A stretch of DNA of 59,219 nt from Chlorobiaceae bacterium (GTDB lineage Bacteria > Bacteroidota > Chlorobiia > Chlorobiales > Chlorobiaceae). A model generated the notes under the pieces. That model saw only the letters and a program-made list of their open reading frames with translations, was not told the DNA's origin and ran no database searches. Below are positions 48,757-58,073 of the stretch, one piece after another. The stretch's first letter is position 1. Each line of letters opens with the position of its first letter. Made by a program: the position numbers and the translations under genes. The stretch covers positions 1-59,219 of the forward strand of contig JAAXXL010000008.1 in assembly GCA_013334485.1 (NCBI GenBank). The letters run 5' to 3'.

Positions 48757-49650
48757 TTATCCGCCATAGCTTCCCGAGATAACCCGATCATGTCCGGAGT
48801 AATCCTTATGTACCTTTATTGAAGCAAAGCCGTTAGCTGTCATGATCTCTGAAACCAGAGGTGCAGCATCGGCATGCAGTTCAAAAAAGAGCTTTCCTCC
48901 TGCGGTCAACAGCTTGCCTGCCTGCCCTGCAACGGCCCGGTAACACTCAAAGCCATCCGGAGTGGTCAGCGCAAGTTTCGGTTCATACTCCCGAACCTCC
49001 CGCTGAAGAGTCGCCCACTCAACTTCCGGAATATAGGGAGGATTGGAAAGGATGAGATCAAACGGCCCGGTGGTGATCCTTTCTGAAAAACAGTCATCAA
49101 GCATATCCGCCATAACAAATGTAATACGCGACTCAACGCCATGGCGCGCGGCATTGCATCGGGCAACCGCAAGCGCATCCAAAGAACAATCAACTGCTGT
49201 GGCATGAAGCGACGGACAGAGTTTTGCCATAGTCACGGCTATGCAGCCACTGCCTGTACCGATATCAAGAATGTTCGCCTCACCCCGGCCTCCCCTGCCG
49301 GAAAAACCGAGTAATTCAAGCGCATACTCCACAAGCAGTTCGGTTTCCGGTCGGGGAATGAGAACCCGCTCATCAACACTGTAATCCAGCCCGTAAAAAC
49401 ACTGTTCTTCAAGTATATACTGCACCGGACGCCCCTCAAGTCGCTGGCGGCAAAGTTGCCTGAAGCGCTCAAGCTCATCCTCATAAACCGGCCTGCTGTA
49501 GTGCAGATAGAGTTCAAGACGACTCTTGCCGATAACGCGTCCAAGAAGCAGCTCCGCAGTTAGCCGGGCTTCATCAACCTGTTTTTCAATAAAAAAGTCG
49601 GCCGTTTTTTTGAGCAGTTCGACTACCTGCCACTCTTTGCGCTCTTCCAT
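48757..49650 (-). CDS. prmC: Peptide chain release factor N5-glutamine methyltransferase
   Basis: From ATG 49650 the product has 297 residues; a TTG lies three codons upstream. The SAM site is ILDIGTGSGCIAVTMAK and the catalytic motif is NPPYIPE, with the N-terminal helical domain containing QYILEEQCFYGLDYSV and LIPRPETELLVE. It methylates the glutamine of the GGQ motif in RF1 and RF2. It ends upstream of hrcA on the same strand with a 200-base gap. Confidence 0.96.
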   Translation of the reverse strand: MEERKEWQVVELLKKTADFFIEKQVDEARLTAELLLGRVIGKSRLELYLHYSRPVYEDELERFRQLCRQRLEGRPVQYILEEQCFYGLDYSVDERVLIPRPETELLVEYALELLGFSGRGGRGEANILDIGTGSGCIAVTMAKLCPSLHATAVDCSLDALAVARCNAARHGVESRITFVMADMLDDCFSERITTGPFDLILSNPPYIPEVEWATLQREVREYEPKLALTTPDGFECYRAVAGQAGKLLTAGGKLFFELHADAAPLVSEIMTANGFASIKVHKDYSGHDRVISGSYGG

Positions 49651-49782
49651 CCCGATCAATTCAATATCAGTTCGTGAACAAATCCAGCCACGTGAACATT
49701 ACAAAATTTACATTAGCTTTAAGCAATGATAACCAAAGGCGCGAAAAAACCGACACCCTGACACACTTAACTCCACGATACG

Positions 49783-50520
49783 ATGAAAAAACTCCTGCTT
49801 CTCCTCTTCATGCTCCTCTCTTTTACCGGAGCTACTGCTTCAGCCGCAGCGAAATTTACCGGCATCATGGATATGTCGCTAAAACTGCCGAGTGGGTCCG
49901 CACTGGTAACCTACACCTTCGGCAGCGGCACCCAGCGCATGGATATGCTCATGCGGATGAATAAAATACCTGAACCGCTGAAAACCTCCGTCATCACCAG
50001 AGCATCAAGCCCCGACCAGGCTTATATCATCAATCATGAAGCAAAAAACTACACAATAGTCAATCTCAAAACTGCTGCTGAAAACTCACTGCTGCTTGAT
50101 TTTGACACCAACTATAAACTTGCAAGGCTTGGAAAGCAGGTTATAAAAGGGTACACCTGCGAACATATCAGCCTGACCAGCACAACCGAAAAGCTCGAAC
50201 TCTGGGTAACACGCGACCTTGGTGATTTCTCGACATTCAGAATCCTTCAGTCCCAGAACCCCAGGCTCTCCAACACCTCACTCTCTCAAACCCTCAAGAG
50301 TTCGGGCATAGAGGGATTTCCCGTCAGGATAATCCAGAAGAACGATAACGGCCTCTATGTGCTGGAGCTCATCAAGATTCAGCCAAAAGCAGTTGCCGCT
50401 TCCGAATTTGCAGTCCCGAAAGGATACGTAAAGGTTGAAAACAACCAGAAACCCCTCGGCACGCAGCAGAAAGCGCATCTCAAAAACCTTATGGAAAAAA
50501 TGAAAAAGTTTGAAAAGTAG
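49783..50520 (+). CDS. Secreted DUF4412-type protein
   Basis: The product has 245 residues with a signal peptide MKKLLLLLFMLLSFTGATAS ending AAA. The mature protein has the pattern of LolA/DUF4412-like beta proteins: KFTGIMDMSLKLPSGSALVT, TFGSGTQRMDML, INHEAKNYTIVNLKTA and QVIKGYTCEHISLTSTTEKL then ELWVTRDLG. Such proteins are periplasmic, and function is not established. It lies divergent from prmC and stands alone. Confidence 0.75.
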   Translation: MKKLLLLLFMLLSFTGATASAAAKFTGIMDMSLKLPSGSALVTYTFGSGTQRMDMLMRMNKIPEPLKTSVITRASSPDQAYIINHEAKNYTIVNLKTAAENSLLLDFDTNYKLARLGKQVIKGYTCEHISLTSTTEKLELWVTRDLGDFSTFRILQSQNPRLSNTSLSQTLKSSGIEGFPVRIIQKNDNGLYVLELIKIQPKAVAASEFAVPKGYVKVENNQKPLGTQQKAHLKNLMEKMKKFEK

Positions 50521-50671
50521 GGTTTTGCGCTCTTGCTTGTCAGGAATGTAGCCGGGAACGCTGAGCCCCAGCTCGGCAAAAAAAGAATACTATGCGGAAC
50601 CGAAGAGCAATGAAATGGCGTAACAAGTGCAATTTGTTATGACCGTCCCGTCGGTAATTGGACAGGGCTGA

Positions 50672-51004
50672 CTACTCTGATTTTGGTTTAACCATTTGAA
50701 TAACCAGTTTCAACCCGCATGCAGTTGCATACCTGCGCAAGGTGTTGAGCGAAGGCGAATGATCCTGCTTGCCAAGACTGGATTCAATGCGAGCAAGAAC
50801 CGGCTGCGACACACCCATTCGTGATGCGACTTGTGCTTGCGTTAGTCCTGCCTGTAACCGGGCATCCAACAGCGCAGCCAGAGCAGCAAACTCATCTTCA
50901 AGCGCATCATATGCCACCCTGAATTCAGGATCATTGGCACATTTTTCGGCTGCTTCTTTACCCGGATTAAGCCGTACAGGTTTGTATGTGTTATCAACAC
51001 TCAT
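50672..51004 (-). CDS. HTH antitoxin of a HigBA-like pair
   Basis: From ATG 51004 the product has 110 residues. The N-terminus is MSVDNTYKPVRLNPGKEAAE. A Cro/C1 helix-turn-helix follows: GLTQAQVASRMGVSQPVLAR then IESSLGKQDHSPSLNTLRRY. The C-terminal strand LKLVIQMV is usual for these antitoxins. The start overlaps the toxin stop by ATGA (51001-51004). It sits just downstream of the TIR-protein cluster on the same strand. Confidence 0.9.
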   Translation of the reverse strand: MSVDNTYKPVRLNPGKEAAEKCANDPEFRVAYDALEDEFAALAALLDARLQAGLTQAQVASRMGVSQPVLARIESSLGKQDHSPSLNTLRRYATACGLKLVIQMVKPKSE

Positions 51005-51324
51005 GAGCTGATCTCTTTTTGCCTTTTTCTGGCAAGGTTTAATTCTCTGACAGGGGTTTTCTGTGTCTTTTTGACAAACCCGTGTAAAATGACGACATGA
51101 CGGCCTGTAAGCGAGCAAAAAAATGCTCTCCCTATTCCTTCAGGGCCTTTTGCTCTGATTTCAAACAATCCATTCCCGAAAGGTCGAGTATAGGGAAGAC
51201 CAAGATTAGGTCCAGTCTGCTCAATTTGTTTGGTAATCCTGAAAAAACAAGCATGTATGCCTTTCGGCCACCCATCGATATCCTTCTTGACGGAACTATT
51301 GTAATAATCTATCACATAATTCAT
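51001..51324 (-). CDS. HigB/RelE-like toxin (phage Gp49-type)
   Basis: The product has 107 residues. It fits the Gp49/HigB family: IHACFFRITKQIEQTGPNLG, LPYTRPFGNGLFEIRAKGPE, GIGRAFFCSLTGRHVVILHG then FVKKTQKTP. The conserved ending KTQKTP and ELNLARKRQKE is typical. These toxins cut mRNA at the ribosome. It leads an intact pair with the antitoxin, overlapping by 4 bases. Confidence 0.9.
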   Translation of the reverse strand: MNYVIDYYNSSVKKDIDGWPKGIHACFFRITKQIEQTGPNLGLPYTRPFGNGLFEIRAKGPEGIGRAFFCSLTGRHVVILHGFVKKTQKTPVRELNLARKRQKEISS

Positions 51325-51398
51325 ACCTAATTATACCCTGTATGCTATTAACATGCAAGTTAAATATATTGAGACACCCTAACCCTCATGTCTGATCA

Positions 51399-52400
51399 TC
51401 AAGCTTTCAAATCCCGCAAGAGGCGATTGAATGCCTTTTGGTAGGTATCGTGCTGTTTCCATTGGGTAAAGTCGCCGATATGCCGCTGGCGCTTCACGTT
51501 TCCTGCCCATCCGGTTGTGCTCTCCATTATCTCTTCATCAATGCGTACCGGGAAGAGAACCGTTTTCTTTCGCTCTGTTTCAAGGCTGAGGGCATGCTCG
51601 ACTTCATGCTCAACCCAATCGCTTTGCACGGAGTGTTCTGACAGGATCAAAAGAAGCTTGTCATGAACACGGATTGAATCGTCGATTGAGGGGCGAATTT
51701 TATCGCCGATCTTCAAATCATGCGGAGCAAACCAGCAGCGCACACCTTTTGCCTGCAAATCATTATGCAGCCGCTTTGCAAACTCTTCATCCAAGTGGCT
51801 ATAACTGATAAAGCATGAATAGTATTCAATACCTTTGCCGATCAGAGAGGGGATATAGGCAATAAACTCATTCGACAAGCCGCAACCTCTAAGAAAGACT
51901 TCAGGAATGTTGCCTTTGGAGTTGTACAGGGTGTCGATACCAATAGAGGAAGGACCTTTATGTTGGACTGTGTCAAGACCTTTTACCAGTTGAAAATCAA
52001 CATCATTAAAAGTCGAAAAAGCAACTATTGATCCACTGAAATCGCACTTATCTAACTTAGCTCCTTTGAAGCAAGTCCCATTCAAATCTGCATTTATCAA
52101 ATCTGCCCCATTCAATTTTGTTCCTCGTAAGTAGGCTCCCCTCAACAAAGCATTTTTTAAATCCGATCCACTTAAATCGGCAGCAAACAGATTCGCACCA
52201 CATAAATTAGCTGCTTGAAGATATGCACCACACAAAATCGCACCTTTCAAATCTGTATTTTGTAAAGCACTTCTGTGAAGATTTTCATTGCTGAAATTAG
52301 CCTCGCTTAAGTTCGGAATTATATACGGATGCTCTTTTCTCCATTCATTCCAAATCCCAACACCCTGCTTCAGTATTTCGAGATGCTCTTGATTCGCCAT
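51399..52400 (-). CDS. Pentapeptide-repeat protein with C-terminal TIR domain
   Basis: The product has 333 residues, no signal peptide. Residues about 31-137 are pentapeptide repeats A(D/N)LxG (for example LQAANLCGANLFAADLSGSD), forming a square beta helix. A linker with EVFLRGCGLSNEFIAYIPSL follows. Residues 192-330 are a TIR domain: YSCFISYSHLDEEFAKRLHN, DLQAKGVRCWFAPHDLKIGD, LLLILSEHSVQSDWVEHEVE. E266, four residues after W262, matches the catalytic glutamate position of TIR NADases. Bacterial TIR proteins often act in antiphage defence by NAD degradation or signalling. It lies between two toxin-antitoxin pairs. A defence role is inference. Confidence 0.88.
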   Translation of the reverse strand: MANQEHLEILKQGVGIWNEWRKEHPYIIPNLSEANFSNENLHRSALQNTDLKGAILCGAYLQAANLCGANLFAADLSGSDLKNALLRGAYLRGTKLNGADLINADLNGTCFKGAKLDKCDFSGSIVAFSTFNDVDFQLVKGLDTVQHKGPSSIGIDTLYNSKGNIPEVFLRGCGLSNEFIAYIPSLIGKGIEYYSCFISYSHLDEEFAKRLHNDLQAKGVRCWFAPHDLKIGDKIRPSIDDSIRVHDKLLLILSEHSVQSDWVEHEVEHALSLETERKKTVLFPVRIDEEIMESTTGWAGNVKRQRHIGDFTQWKQHDTYQKAFNRLLRDLKA

Positions 52401-52574
52401 TTTGATTGATTAGGTCAGTTTATCGTGTTGACAATCCATTCCCTTTAAAAACAGCAAGAAAACGAGCAATGAAGAAACTGTTCATTGCTAAATATAACGT
52501 ATTAGCCGGAATCTGGGGATGAAGCTCAGGGTATTGCTTTTTTTTTCGTCCACGAACAGGGCTCTGTTCAATGT

Positions 52575-52856
52575 TTATTGCGGAAACTCCTGGGCAGTGT
52601 GAAAAACAGTAAGAATCGTCACGGTGTTCTGGCGAACCGTGTAGACGACAAAATAGGGGCTGTCGGAAAAGAGCAGCTCACGTGTACCCACAAGACGTCC
52701 CGGTTTTCCGCTGTCAGGATAGGTGGAGAGCTGGGTTGCAGCTTTATTGATAATTGAAAGCGTTATCTCTTTTGCCGCAGCCGGATTCTCCTGGGCGATA
52801 TAGGCCTCAATCTCTTCGAGACGTCTCTTTGCTTTTTCAGTCCACTGTACCTGCAA
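52575..52856 (-). CDS. ParE/RelE-family toxin
   Basis: The 93-residue product starts at TTG 52856, which overlaps the antitoxin end by 20 bases; no ATG or GTG is available. It fits ParE/RelE: VQWTEKAKRRLEEIEAYIAQ, NPAAAKEITLSIINKAATQL, YPDSGKPGRLVGTRELLFSD, PYFVVYTVRQNTVTILTVFH. The family includes gyrase poisons (ParE) and mRNA cutters (RelE), not separable here. It pairs with the upstream antitoxin. Confidence 0.9.
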   Translation of the reverse strand: MQVQWTEKAKRRLEEIEAYIAQENPAAAKEITLSIINKAATQLSTYPDSGKPGRLVGTRELLFSDSPYFVVYTVRQNTVTILTVFHTAQEFPQ

Positions 52857-53109
52857 CCTTACCCTCCCAGAGTTTGGTCATCTCTTCCTGCGGGATAACG
52901 TTACCCGCATCAAGGTCATCAAGCCCTGCCTGAATGCTTTTGATCTGCCATTCATTTATTGAGAGGTAATGGTTGATGGCCTCTTCGATAACAAAGGTTT
53001 TTGATCTTCTGGTTGCCTGAGCAAGTTGTTCAATCCGTTGTTTCGTGTTCGCTGCAATTTTGAAACTGACCTGCTCCCGAACGTCCTTTCTCTTTGCTGC
53101 TGGTACCAT
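52837..53109 (-). CDS. Ribbon-helix-helix (CopG/RelB-type) antitoxin
   Basis: The product has 90 residues with a good AGGAG site before ATG 53109. The ribbon-helix-helix part is EQVSFKIAANTKQRIEQLAQ and SKTFVIEEAINHYLSI. The acidic C-terminus (IQAGLDDLDAGNVIPQEEMT) would wrap the toxin. It overlaps and precedes the ParE/RelE toxin, and a small palindrome lies 31 bases upstream of the start. Confidence 0.9.
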   Translation of the reverse strand: MVPAAKRKDVREQVSFKIAANTKQRIEQLAQATRRSKTFVIEEAINHYLSINEWQIKSIQAGLDDLDAGNVIPQEEMTKLWEGKVAGTVD

Positions 53110-53140
53110 CCCTACTCCTGCAATTAGTTTGTATTTCGAC

Positions 53141-53157
53141 GTATTTCACTAAAATAC
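53141..53157 (-). promoter_or_regulatory. Palindrome upstream of the ParE/RelE antitoxin (candidate operator)
   Basis: GTATTT-N5-AAATAC forms 6-base arms, with a further GTATTT half-site 10 bases away at 53131. Ribbon-helix-helix antitoxins bind such short, phased half-sites, so this is a likely autoregulatory operator. Confidence 0.45.
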
Positions 53158-53379
53158 CGAAAACAAGAAAAGTAACAAAGGGTTCTTTCGGAATCGGAGC
53201 GTATGCCCTGCAAATAATTATACGAACCTGAAGTTCAGGTTTTTTTGCATCCAAGAGTCTGCTTTTTTGTATGTTTAGCAACAGGTTTTGCTGCTCGTCT
53301 GTGACTTTTTGCAAATGATCGGCGGCAAAACCATGACAAAATGTTTCTCTCCTGTTAACTCATTCAACTGTATAAAGAA

Positions 53380-54825
53380 GTGGCAGATAAAATCACAACA
53401 AGAACCGAGGACTACTCCCAGTGGTATATTGACCTTGTCCGCTCAGCAAAACTGGCTGACTACTCCGATGTACGGGGCTGTATGGTCATCAGACCGAACG
53501 GCTACGCGATATGGGAGAAGATGCAGGTCGCCCTTGACCGGATGTTCAAGGAGACCGGGCACGTCAACGCATACTTTCCGCTCTTTATTCCTGAAAGCTT
53601 TATCGCCAAGGAGGCCGAACACATTGAAGGATTTGCTCCCGAATGTGCGGTTGTTACCCATGGCGGGGGCGAGGAACTGGCCGAAAAGCTCTATGTACGA
53701 CCAACTTCTGAAACCATCATCTGGTCATCCTATAAAAAGTGGATACAGTCCTACCGTGACCTGCCGATACTGATCAACCAGTGGGCAAACGTTGTACGCT
53801 GGGAGATGAGAACACGGCTCTTCCTCAGAACAACCGAGTTTCTCTGGCAGGAGGGCCATACCGCACACGCCACCCCTGAAGAGTCACAGGAGGAGGTAAT
53901 GCGTATGATCAACGTTTACAAAACCTTTGCCGAAGAGTATATGGCCATGCCTGTCATTATGGGAAAGAAAACCAACAGCGAAAAGTTTGCCGGAGCGGTT
54001 GAAACCTACTGCATTGAAGCGATGATGCAGGATACCAAAGCTCTCCAGGCAGGCACCTCCCACAATCTCGGCCAGAACTTCGCCAAGGCCTTCGACTGCC
54101 AGTTCCAGACAAAGGAGAGCACGCTTGACTATGTATGGGCAACAAGCTGGGGAGTCTCGACACGGCTGATCGGCGCATTGATCATGGCCCATTCAGACGA
54201 CCGTGGTCTGGTGCTGCCTCCAAAACTTGCTACCCGCCAGGTTGTAATCATCCCGATTCTCAGAGGCGACAAAGCTGCTGTGCTTGCAAAGGCCGAGGCT
54301 ATTGCCGACTTGCTGAAACAGAGCGGCATACCAACCTTTGTTGACGGAAGTGAACAGAACTCCCCCGGCTGGAAGTTTGCTGAGTATGAGCTTCAGGGCA
54401 TTCCGATCCGTATTGAGCTCGGCCCGAGAGATATCGAAAACAACATCTGCATTGCCGCACGCCGCGACACGCTTGAAAAAACAGAACTTTCGCTGGACGA
54501 CACCCTGCCGCTGAAAATCAGTGAAATCCTTAACGGCATTCAGCAGAACCTTTATGACCGGGCGCTCATCTTCCGTGATGAAAACACCTTTGAAGTTGCA
54601 AGTTACGATGAGTTCAAGGTTGCCGTTGAAAAGGGATTTGTGATCGCGTACTGGGACGGCACAGCGGAGACAGAAGCAAAAATCAAGGAGGAGACGAAAT
54701 CAACCATTCGTGTGCTCCCTGAAGAGGCCGACTATATTGAGCGCTACAATATGCGCACACCGGGAACCTGTATCTATTCAGGCAAACCCGCCGCACAGAA
54801 AGCGGTCTTCGCCAAAGCCTACTGA
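53380..54825 (+). CDS. proS: Prolyl-tRNA synthetase
   Basis: The 481-residue enzyme starts at GTG 53380 and is of the shorter, eukaryote/archaeon-like ProS class that lacks the bacterial editing insert. Class II motifs are seen: motif 2 [20 protein letters not shown], motif 3 near [18 protein letters not shown] with the C-terminal anticodon domain (VVIIPILRG). The N-terminal [20 protein letters not shown] is typical. It charges tRNAPro. It converges with the peroxiredoxin gene at a strong hairpin. Confidence 0.96.
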   Translation: MADKITTRTEDYSQWYIDLVRSAKLADYSDVRGCMVIRPNGYAIWEKMQVALDRMFKETGHVNAYFPLFIPESFIAKEAEHIEGFAPECAVVTHGGGEELAEKLYVRPTSETIIWSSYKKWIQSYRDLPILINQWANVVRWEMRTRLFLRTTEFLWQEGHTAHATPEESQEEVMRMINVYKTFAEEYMAMPVIMGKKTNSEKFAGAVETYCIEAMMQDTKALQAGTSHNLGQNFAKAFDCQFQTKESTLDYVWATSWGVSTRLIGALIMAHSDDRGLVLPPKLATRQVVIIPILRGDKAAVLAKAEAIADLLKQSGIPTFVDGSEQNSPGWKFAEYELQGIPIRIELGPRDIENNICIAARRDTLEKTELSLDDTLPLKISEILNGIQQNLYDRALIFRDENTFEVASYDEFKVAVEKGFVIAYWDGTAETEAKIKEETKSTIRVLPEEADYIERYNMRTPGTCIYSGKPAAQKAVFAKAY

Positions 54826-54850
54826 AGCATTCTTTCCTTTACGCACAAAT

Positions 54851-54890
54851 AAAAATCCCCCGCTCTGGATGACAGAACCGGGGGATTTTT
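54851..54890. terminator. Bidirectional terminator, proS / peroxiredoxin
   Basis: AAAAATCCCCC (54851-54861) pairs perfectly with GGGGGATTTTT (54880-54890) around an 18-base loop, serving both convergent genes. Confidence 0.85.
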
Positions 54891-54933
54891 TATTCCATCG
54901 AACACGGAATAGATCGATAGCCGAGCCTGAAGC

Positions 54934-55524
54934 TTAAGCCTCCTTGAAAAACTCCTTCAATCCATCATCCGTCGGCTTCATGGTTTTGTCACCCTTGTTC
55001 CAGTTTGCAGGGCACACTTCGCCATGCTCTTCGGTAAACTGTAATGCATCAACCAGACGAAGCACCTCATCAACATTGCGCCCAAGCGGCAGATCGTTAA
55101 CAACCTGATGGCGTACAACACCCTCCTTGTCGATCAGAAACAAGCCTCTGAGAGCAATACCTGCGCCTTCAAGAAGCACATCATAGTCAGCGGAAATGGT
55201 TTTGTTGATATCGGAAAGAAGCGTATAGGTTACACCCTGAATACCGCCCTTGCTTCTCGGGGTCTGCAGCCATGCGAAATGGGAGAACTTTGAGTCAACC
55301 GAAACACCAATCAACTCAACATTTCTCTTCTTGAACTCATCCAGTTTCTCCTGAAATGCGTGCAGCTCTGTCGGACAGACAAAGGTGAAATCAAGCGGAT
55401 AGAAAAAAAGCACAACATACTTTCCGTGGTATAAGGATAGCTTGCATGAATCAATAAACTGCGAACCATTAACAACTGCTGCAACATCAAAATCCGGCGC
55501 CTTGCGGCCGACTAAAACACCCAT
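54934..55524 (-). CDS. 2-Cys peroxiredoxin (AhpC/Prx1 type)
   Basis: From ATG 55524, with AAGGAG 7 bases upstream, the product has 196 residues. The peroxidatic C50 is in FYPLDFTFVCPTEL and the resolving C171 is in HGEVCPANWNKG. It reduces hydrogen peroxide and organic peroxides, forming a disulfide between subunits; the reductant is thioredoxin or AhpF-like, not encoded here. Such defence matters to anaerobic phototrophs exposed to oxygen. Start choice is firm because of the ribosome-binding site. Confidence 0.96.
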   Translation of the reverse strand: MGVLVGRKAPDFDVAAVVNGSQFIDSCKLSLYHGKYVVLFFYPLDFTFVCPTELHAFQEKLDEFKKRNVELIGVSVDSKFSHFAWLQTPRSKGGIQGVTYTLLSDINKTISADYDVLLEGAGIALRGLFLIDKEGVVRHQVVNDLPLGRNVDEVLRLVDALQFTEEHGEVCPANWNKGDKTMKPTDDGLKEFFKEA

Positions 55525-55884
55525 GGTATTCTCCTTGTCTGATATAAAGTTATGTAAAAACAATTAAATTGGACTAATTTTATCCAAGATAAGATTTCCA
55601 TACAATCCACGCAAGTAAAAAGAGCTTAACGCCCTTAAAAAGTTCACGCGGATGATCCATATCCATTGATACTCTCGATACGAGATTGCGTATGGCGGAA
55701 TCTGCTTTTTTGGCGAGTTAAGTTATCCATGCAAAAATAATGAAATATCAAATATAAGAGCACTCAAGAGAACGTAACAGCAAAAGTCTGTACCTGCGGT
55801 GTTATCGCTTAAACTTCACCATTTTCATTCTTTATGTTTATCTTTATGCAAAAGTAGAACCGCTCCCCTAAACATGCACAGCTC
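55525..55884. other. Intergenic region between divergent genes
   Basis: A 360-base spacer between the peroxiredoxin and purine-permease genes. It should hold both promoters. I see no purine riboswitch, RNA gene or credible small frame. Confidence 0.4.
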
Positions 55885-57186
55885 ATGCAATCCTACTTCA
55901 ACTTCAAGGAGCATCGCACCAGTTACCGGCAGGAGACGCTGGCAGGCGTAACCACCTTTTTTACACTCGCCTATATCATTGTTGTCAACCCGGCAATTCT
56001 TGCCGCAGCGGGCATCCCGAAAGGGGCGTCAATGACCGCAACCATTCTCACCTCCATCTTCGGCACGCTTTTGATGGCGGTTTACGCCAAGCGCCCGTTT
56101 GCGGTTGCCCCCTACATGGGAGAGAATGCCTTTATCGCCTATACGGTTGTCCAGACCCTCGGCTACTCATGGCAGACCGCAATGGCTGCTATCTTTATCG
56201 GCGGCGTTCTCTTTACCCTGATCACTATCGGCGGGCTTCGCCAGTGGCTGGCTGAAGCCATTCCCGGTTCTCTCAAGCACAGCTTTTCTGCCGGCATCGG
56301 TCTCTTTCTCGCCTTTCTGGGCCTCGGCGAGATGGGCATTGTGGCGCTCGGTGTTCCCGGTGCTCCAGTACAACTTGGCAATATTGCTCAACTCCCGGTA
56401 CTGTTAAGTATTGGCGGGCTCTTCCTTACCGCCGTTCTTCTCATCCAGAAGGTAACCGGGGCCATTCTGGCCGGTATGGTGGTCACAACAACTCTCTTTG
56501 TTTTGACCGGTCTGGTGCCCCTTCCTGCAACGGCCTTCAGTATGCCGCCCTCCATCGAGCCGATCTTTATGAAAATCGACCTGCAGGGAGCGATGACCTG
56601 GGGATTTGCCTGCGTGATCATCAGTGTGCTGGTGATGGATTTTGTCGACACCATGGGCACCCTTTTCGGCCTCTCGTCGAGAGCCAACCTGCTTGATGAA
56701 AAGGATAACCTCCCCGAGATTGAAAAGCCGATGCTGGTCGATGCACTCTCCACGATTGCCGCGTCACTTTTCGGAACCACTACAGCGGGGGTCTATATTG
56801 AGTCAGCCGCCGGTATTGAGCAGGGAGGAAAAACCGGATTTACGGCGCTGGTTGTGGCCGCGCTCTTCGCTCTTGCCCTCTTTTTTTCACCCGTTCTGAC
56901 CATTGTTCCGCCCTTCGCCTACGGGCCTGCGCTGGTTGTTGTCGGCATGTTCATGCTGCAATCGGTAACGAAAATGGATTTCACCGACTACAGTGAGCTC
57001 CTGCCGGCCTTTCTGACCATTGCTCTCATGATCTTCACCTTCAATATCGGTGTTGGAATGACTGCCGGATTTATTGTTTATGTTCTTCTGAAACTCTTTA
57101 CCGGAAGGGCTCGTGAGGTTCGCGGCGGCATGTGGATACTTGCCCTGCTCTCCTTTACCTTCTATCTTTTCTACCCCTACCATTAA
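55885..57186 (+). CDS. NCS2/AzgA-family purine permease
   Basis: The 433-residue protein has about 13 membrane segments. Family signatures are SYRQETLAGVTTFFTLAYII, VVNPAILAAAGIPKGAS, PFAVAPYMGENAFIAYTVVQ, FSAGIGLFLAFLGL, and the substrate helix FVDTMGTLFGLSSRANLLDE with TTAGVYIESAAGIEQGGKTG. AzgA-type proteins bring in hypoxanthine, guanine or adenine with protons. It is followed after 14 bases by a nitrilase-family gene, probably on one transcript. Confidence 0.9.
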   Translation: MQSYFNFKEHRTSYRQETLAGVTTFFTLAYIIVVNPAILAAAGIPKGASMTATILTSIFGTLLMAVYAKRPFAVAPYMGENAFIAYTVVQTLGYSWQTAMAAIFIGGVLFTLITIGGLRQWLAEAIPGSLKHSFSAGIGLFLAFLGLGEMGIVALGVPGAPVQLGNIAQLPVLLSIGGLFLTAVLLIQKVTGAILAGMVVTTTLFVLTGLVPLPATAFSMPPSIEPIFMKIDLQGAMTWGFACVIISVLVMDFVDTMGTLFGLSSRANLLDEKDNLPEIEKPMLVDALSTIAASLFGTTTAGVYIESAAGIEQGGKTGFTALVVAALFALALFFSPVLTIVPPFAYGPALVVVGMFMLQSVTKMDFTDYSELLPAFLTIALMIFTFNIGVGMTAGFIVYVLLKLFTGRAREVRGGMWILALLSFTFYLFYPYH

Positions 57187-57200
57187 ATTTGGAGCTGACG

Positions 57201-58058
57201 ATGCTGACCGCAAAACTGCGAATAGCCCAGAGTGACTGCACCCTTGCCAATTTCGACGAGAATCTTGTGCGCCACTGCACACTGACCGAAGAGGCCATAA
57301 GGGATGGCGCCGATGCAATCGTTTTTCCGGAACTTTCGCTGACAGGCTACAACGTCCAGGATGCGGCGCAGGATATCGCCATGCATATTGAAGATGCAAG
57401 GCTTGCTCCGCTTCGGGAACTGAGCCGCAAAATCACAATCATCTGCGGAAGCATTGAACTGAGTGAAGATTATGGAGTCTACAACTCGGCTCTCATGTTT
57501 GAGGAGGGCGAAGGAAAGAGTATCCATCGCAAAATCTATCTGCCAACCTACGGCATGTTTGAGGAGTTGCGCTACTTTTCGGCAGGTCAGCAGATCAATG
57601 CGGTTAATTCAAAAAGGCTTGGAAGAATCGGCGTGGCAATATGCGAGGATTTCTGGCATGTGTCGGTACCCTATCTGCTTGCCCACCAGGGAGCGAAACT
57701 CCTTCTGGTACTTATGTCAAGCCCGCTCAGGCTCTCTCCGGGAAGCGGTAATCCGGCAATTGTAACCCAGTGGCAGACCATCGCATCCACCTATGCGTTC
57801 CTCTTCAGCAGCTATGTTGCCTGTGTCAACCGTGTGGGTAATGAAGACAGTTTCACCTACTGGGGCAACTCATCCCTTACCGGACCAGACGGCAACGTGA
57901 TAGGTGCCGCTCCGCTTTTTCAGCCGCATATTCTTGACACGGTACTCGATTTTGCGGAGATCAAGCGCACCCGGCTGCACTCATCCCACTTTCTTGATGA
58001 AGATCTCCGCCTGATTGCCGCTGAACTGAACGATATCATTGTACAGAGGCCGCAGTAA
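57201..58058 (+). CDS. Carbon-nitrogen hydrolase (nitrilase superfamily)
   Basis: From ATG 57201, with GGAG 7 bases upstream, the product has 285 residues. The catalytic set is E44 (FPELSLTGY), K111 (HRKIYLPTYGMFEE) and C148 (VAICEDFWH). The LPTYGMFEE and CEDFWH patterns recall the glutaminase domain of NAD synthetase and related amidases. The substrate is unknown; an amide or ureide from purine breakdown would suit the upstream purine permease, but this is inference. Confidence 0.9.
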   Translation: MLTAKLRIAQSDCTLANFDENLVRHCTLTEEAIRDGADAIVFPELSLTGYNVQDAAQDIAMHIEDARLAPLRELSRKITIICGSIELSEDYGVYNSALMFEEGEGKSIHRKIYLPTYGMFEELRYFSAGQQINAVNSKRLGRIGVAICEDFWHVSVPYLLAHQGAKLLLVLMSSPLRLSPGSGNPAIVTQWQTIASTYAFLFSSYVACVNRVGNEDSFTYWGNSSLTGPDGNVIGAAPLFQPHILDTVLDFAEIKRTRLHSSHFLDEDLRLIAAELNDIIVQRPQ

Positions 58059-58073
58059 TTACCAGGCGGGCAA

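Noticed and set aside
51325-51398. TATGC/CATGC repeats upstream of the HigB-like gene as an operator
   Set aside because: Arms do not form a consistent inverted repeat; evidence is too weak to call.
53030-53314. 94-codon minus-strand frame upstream of the ParE/RelE antitoxin
   Set aside because: Overlaps the antitoxin in another frame and has no family or start signals.
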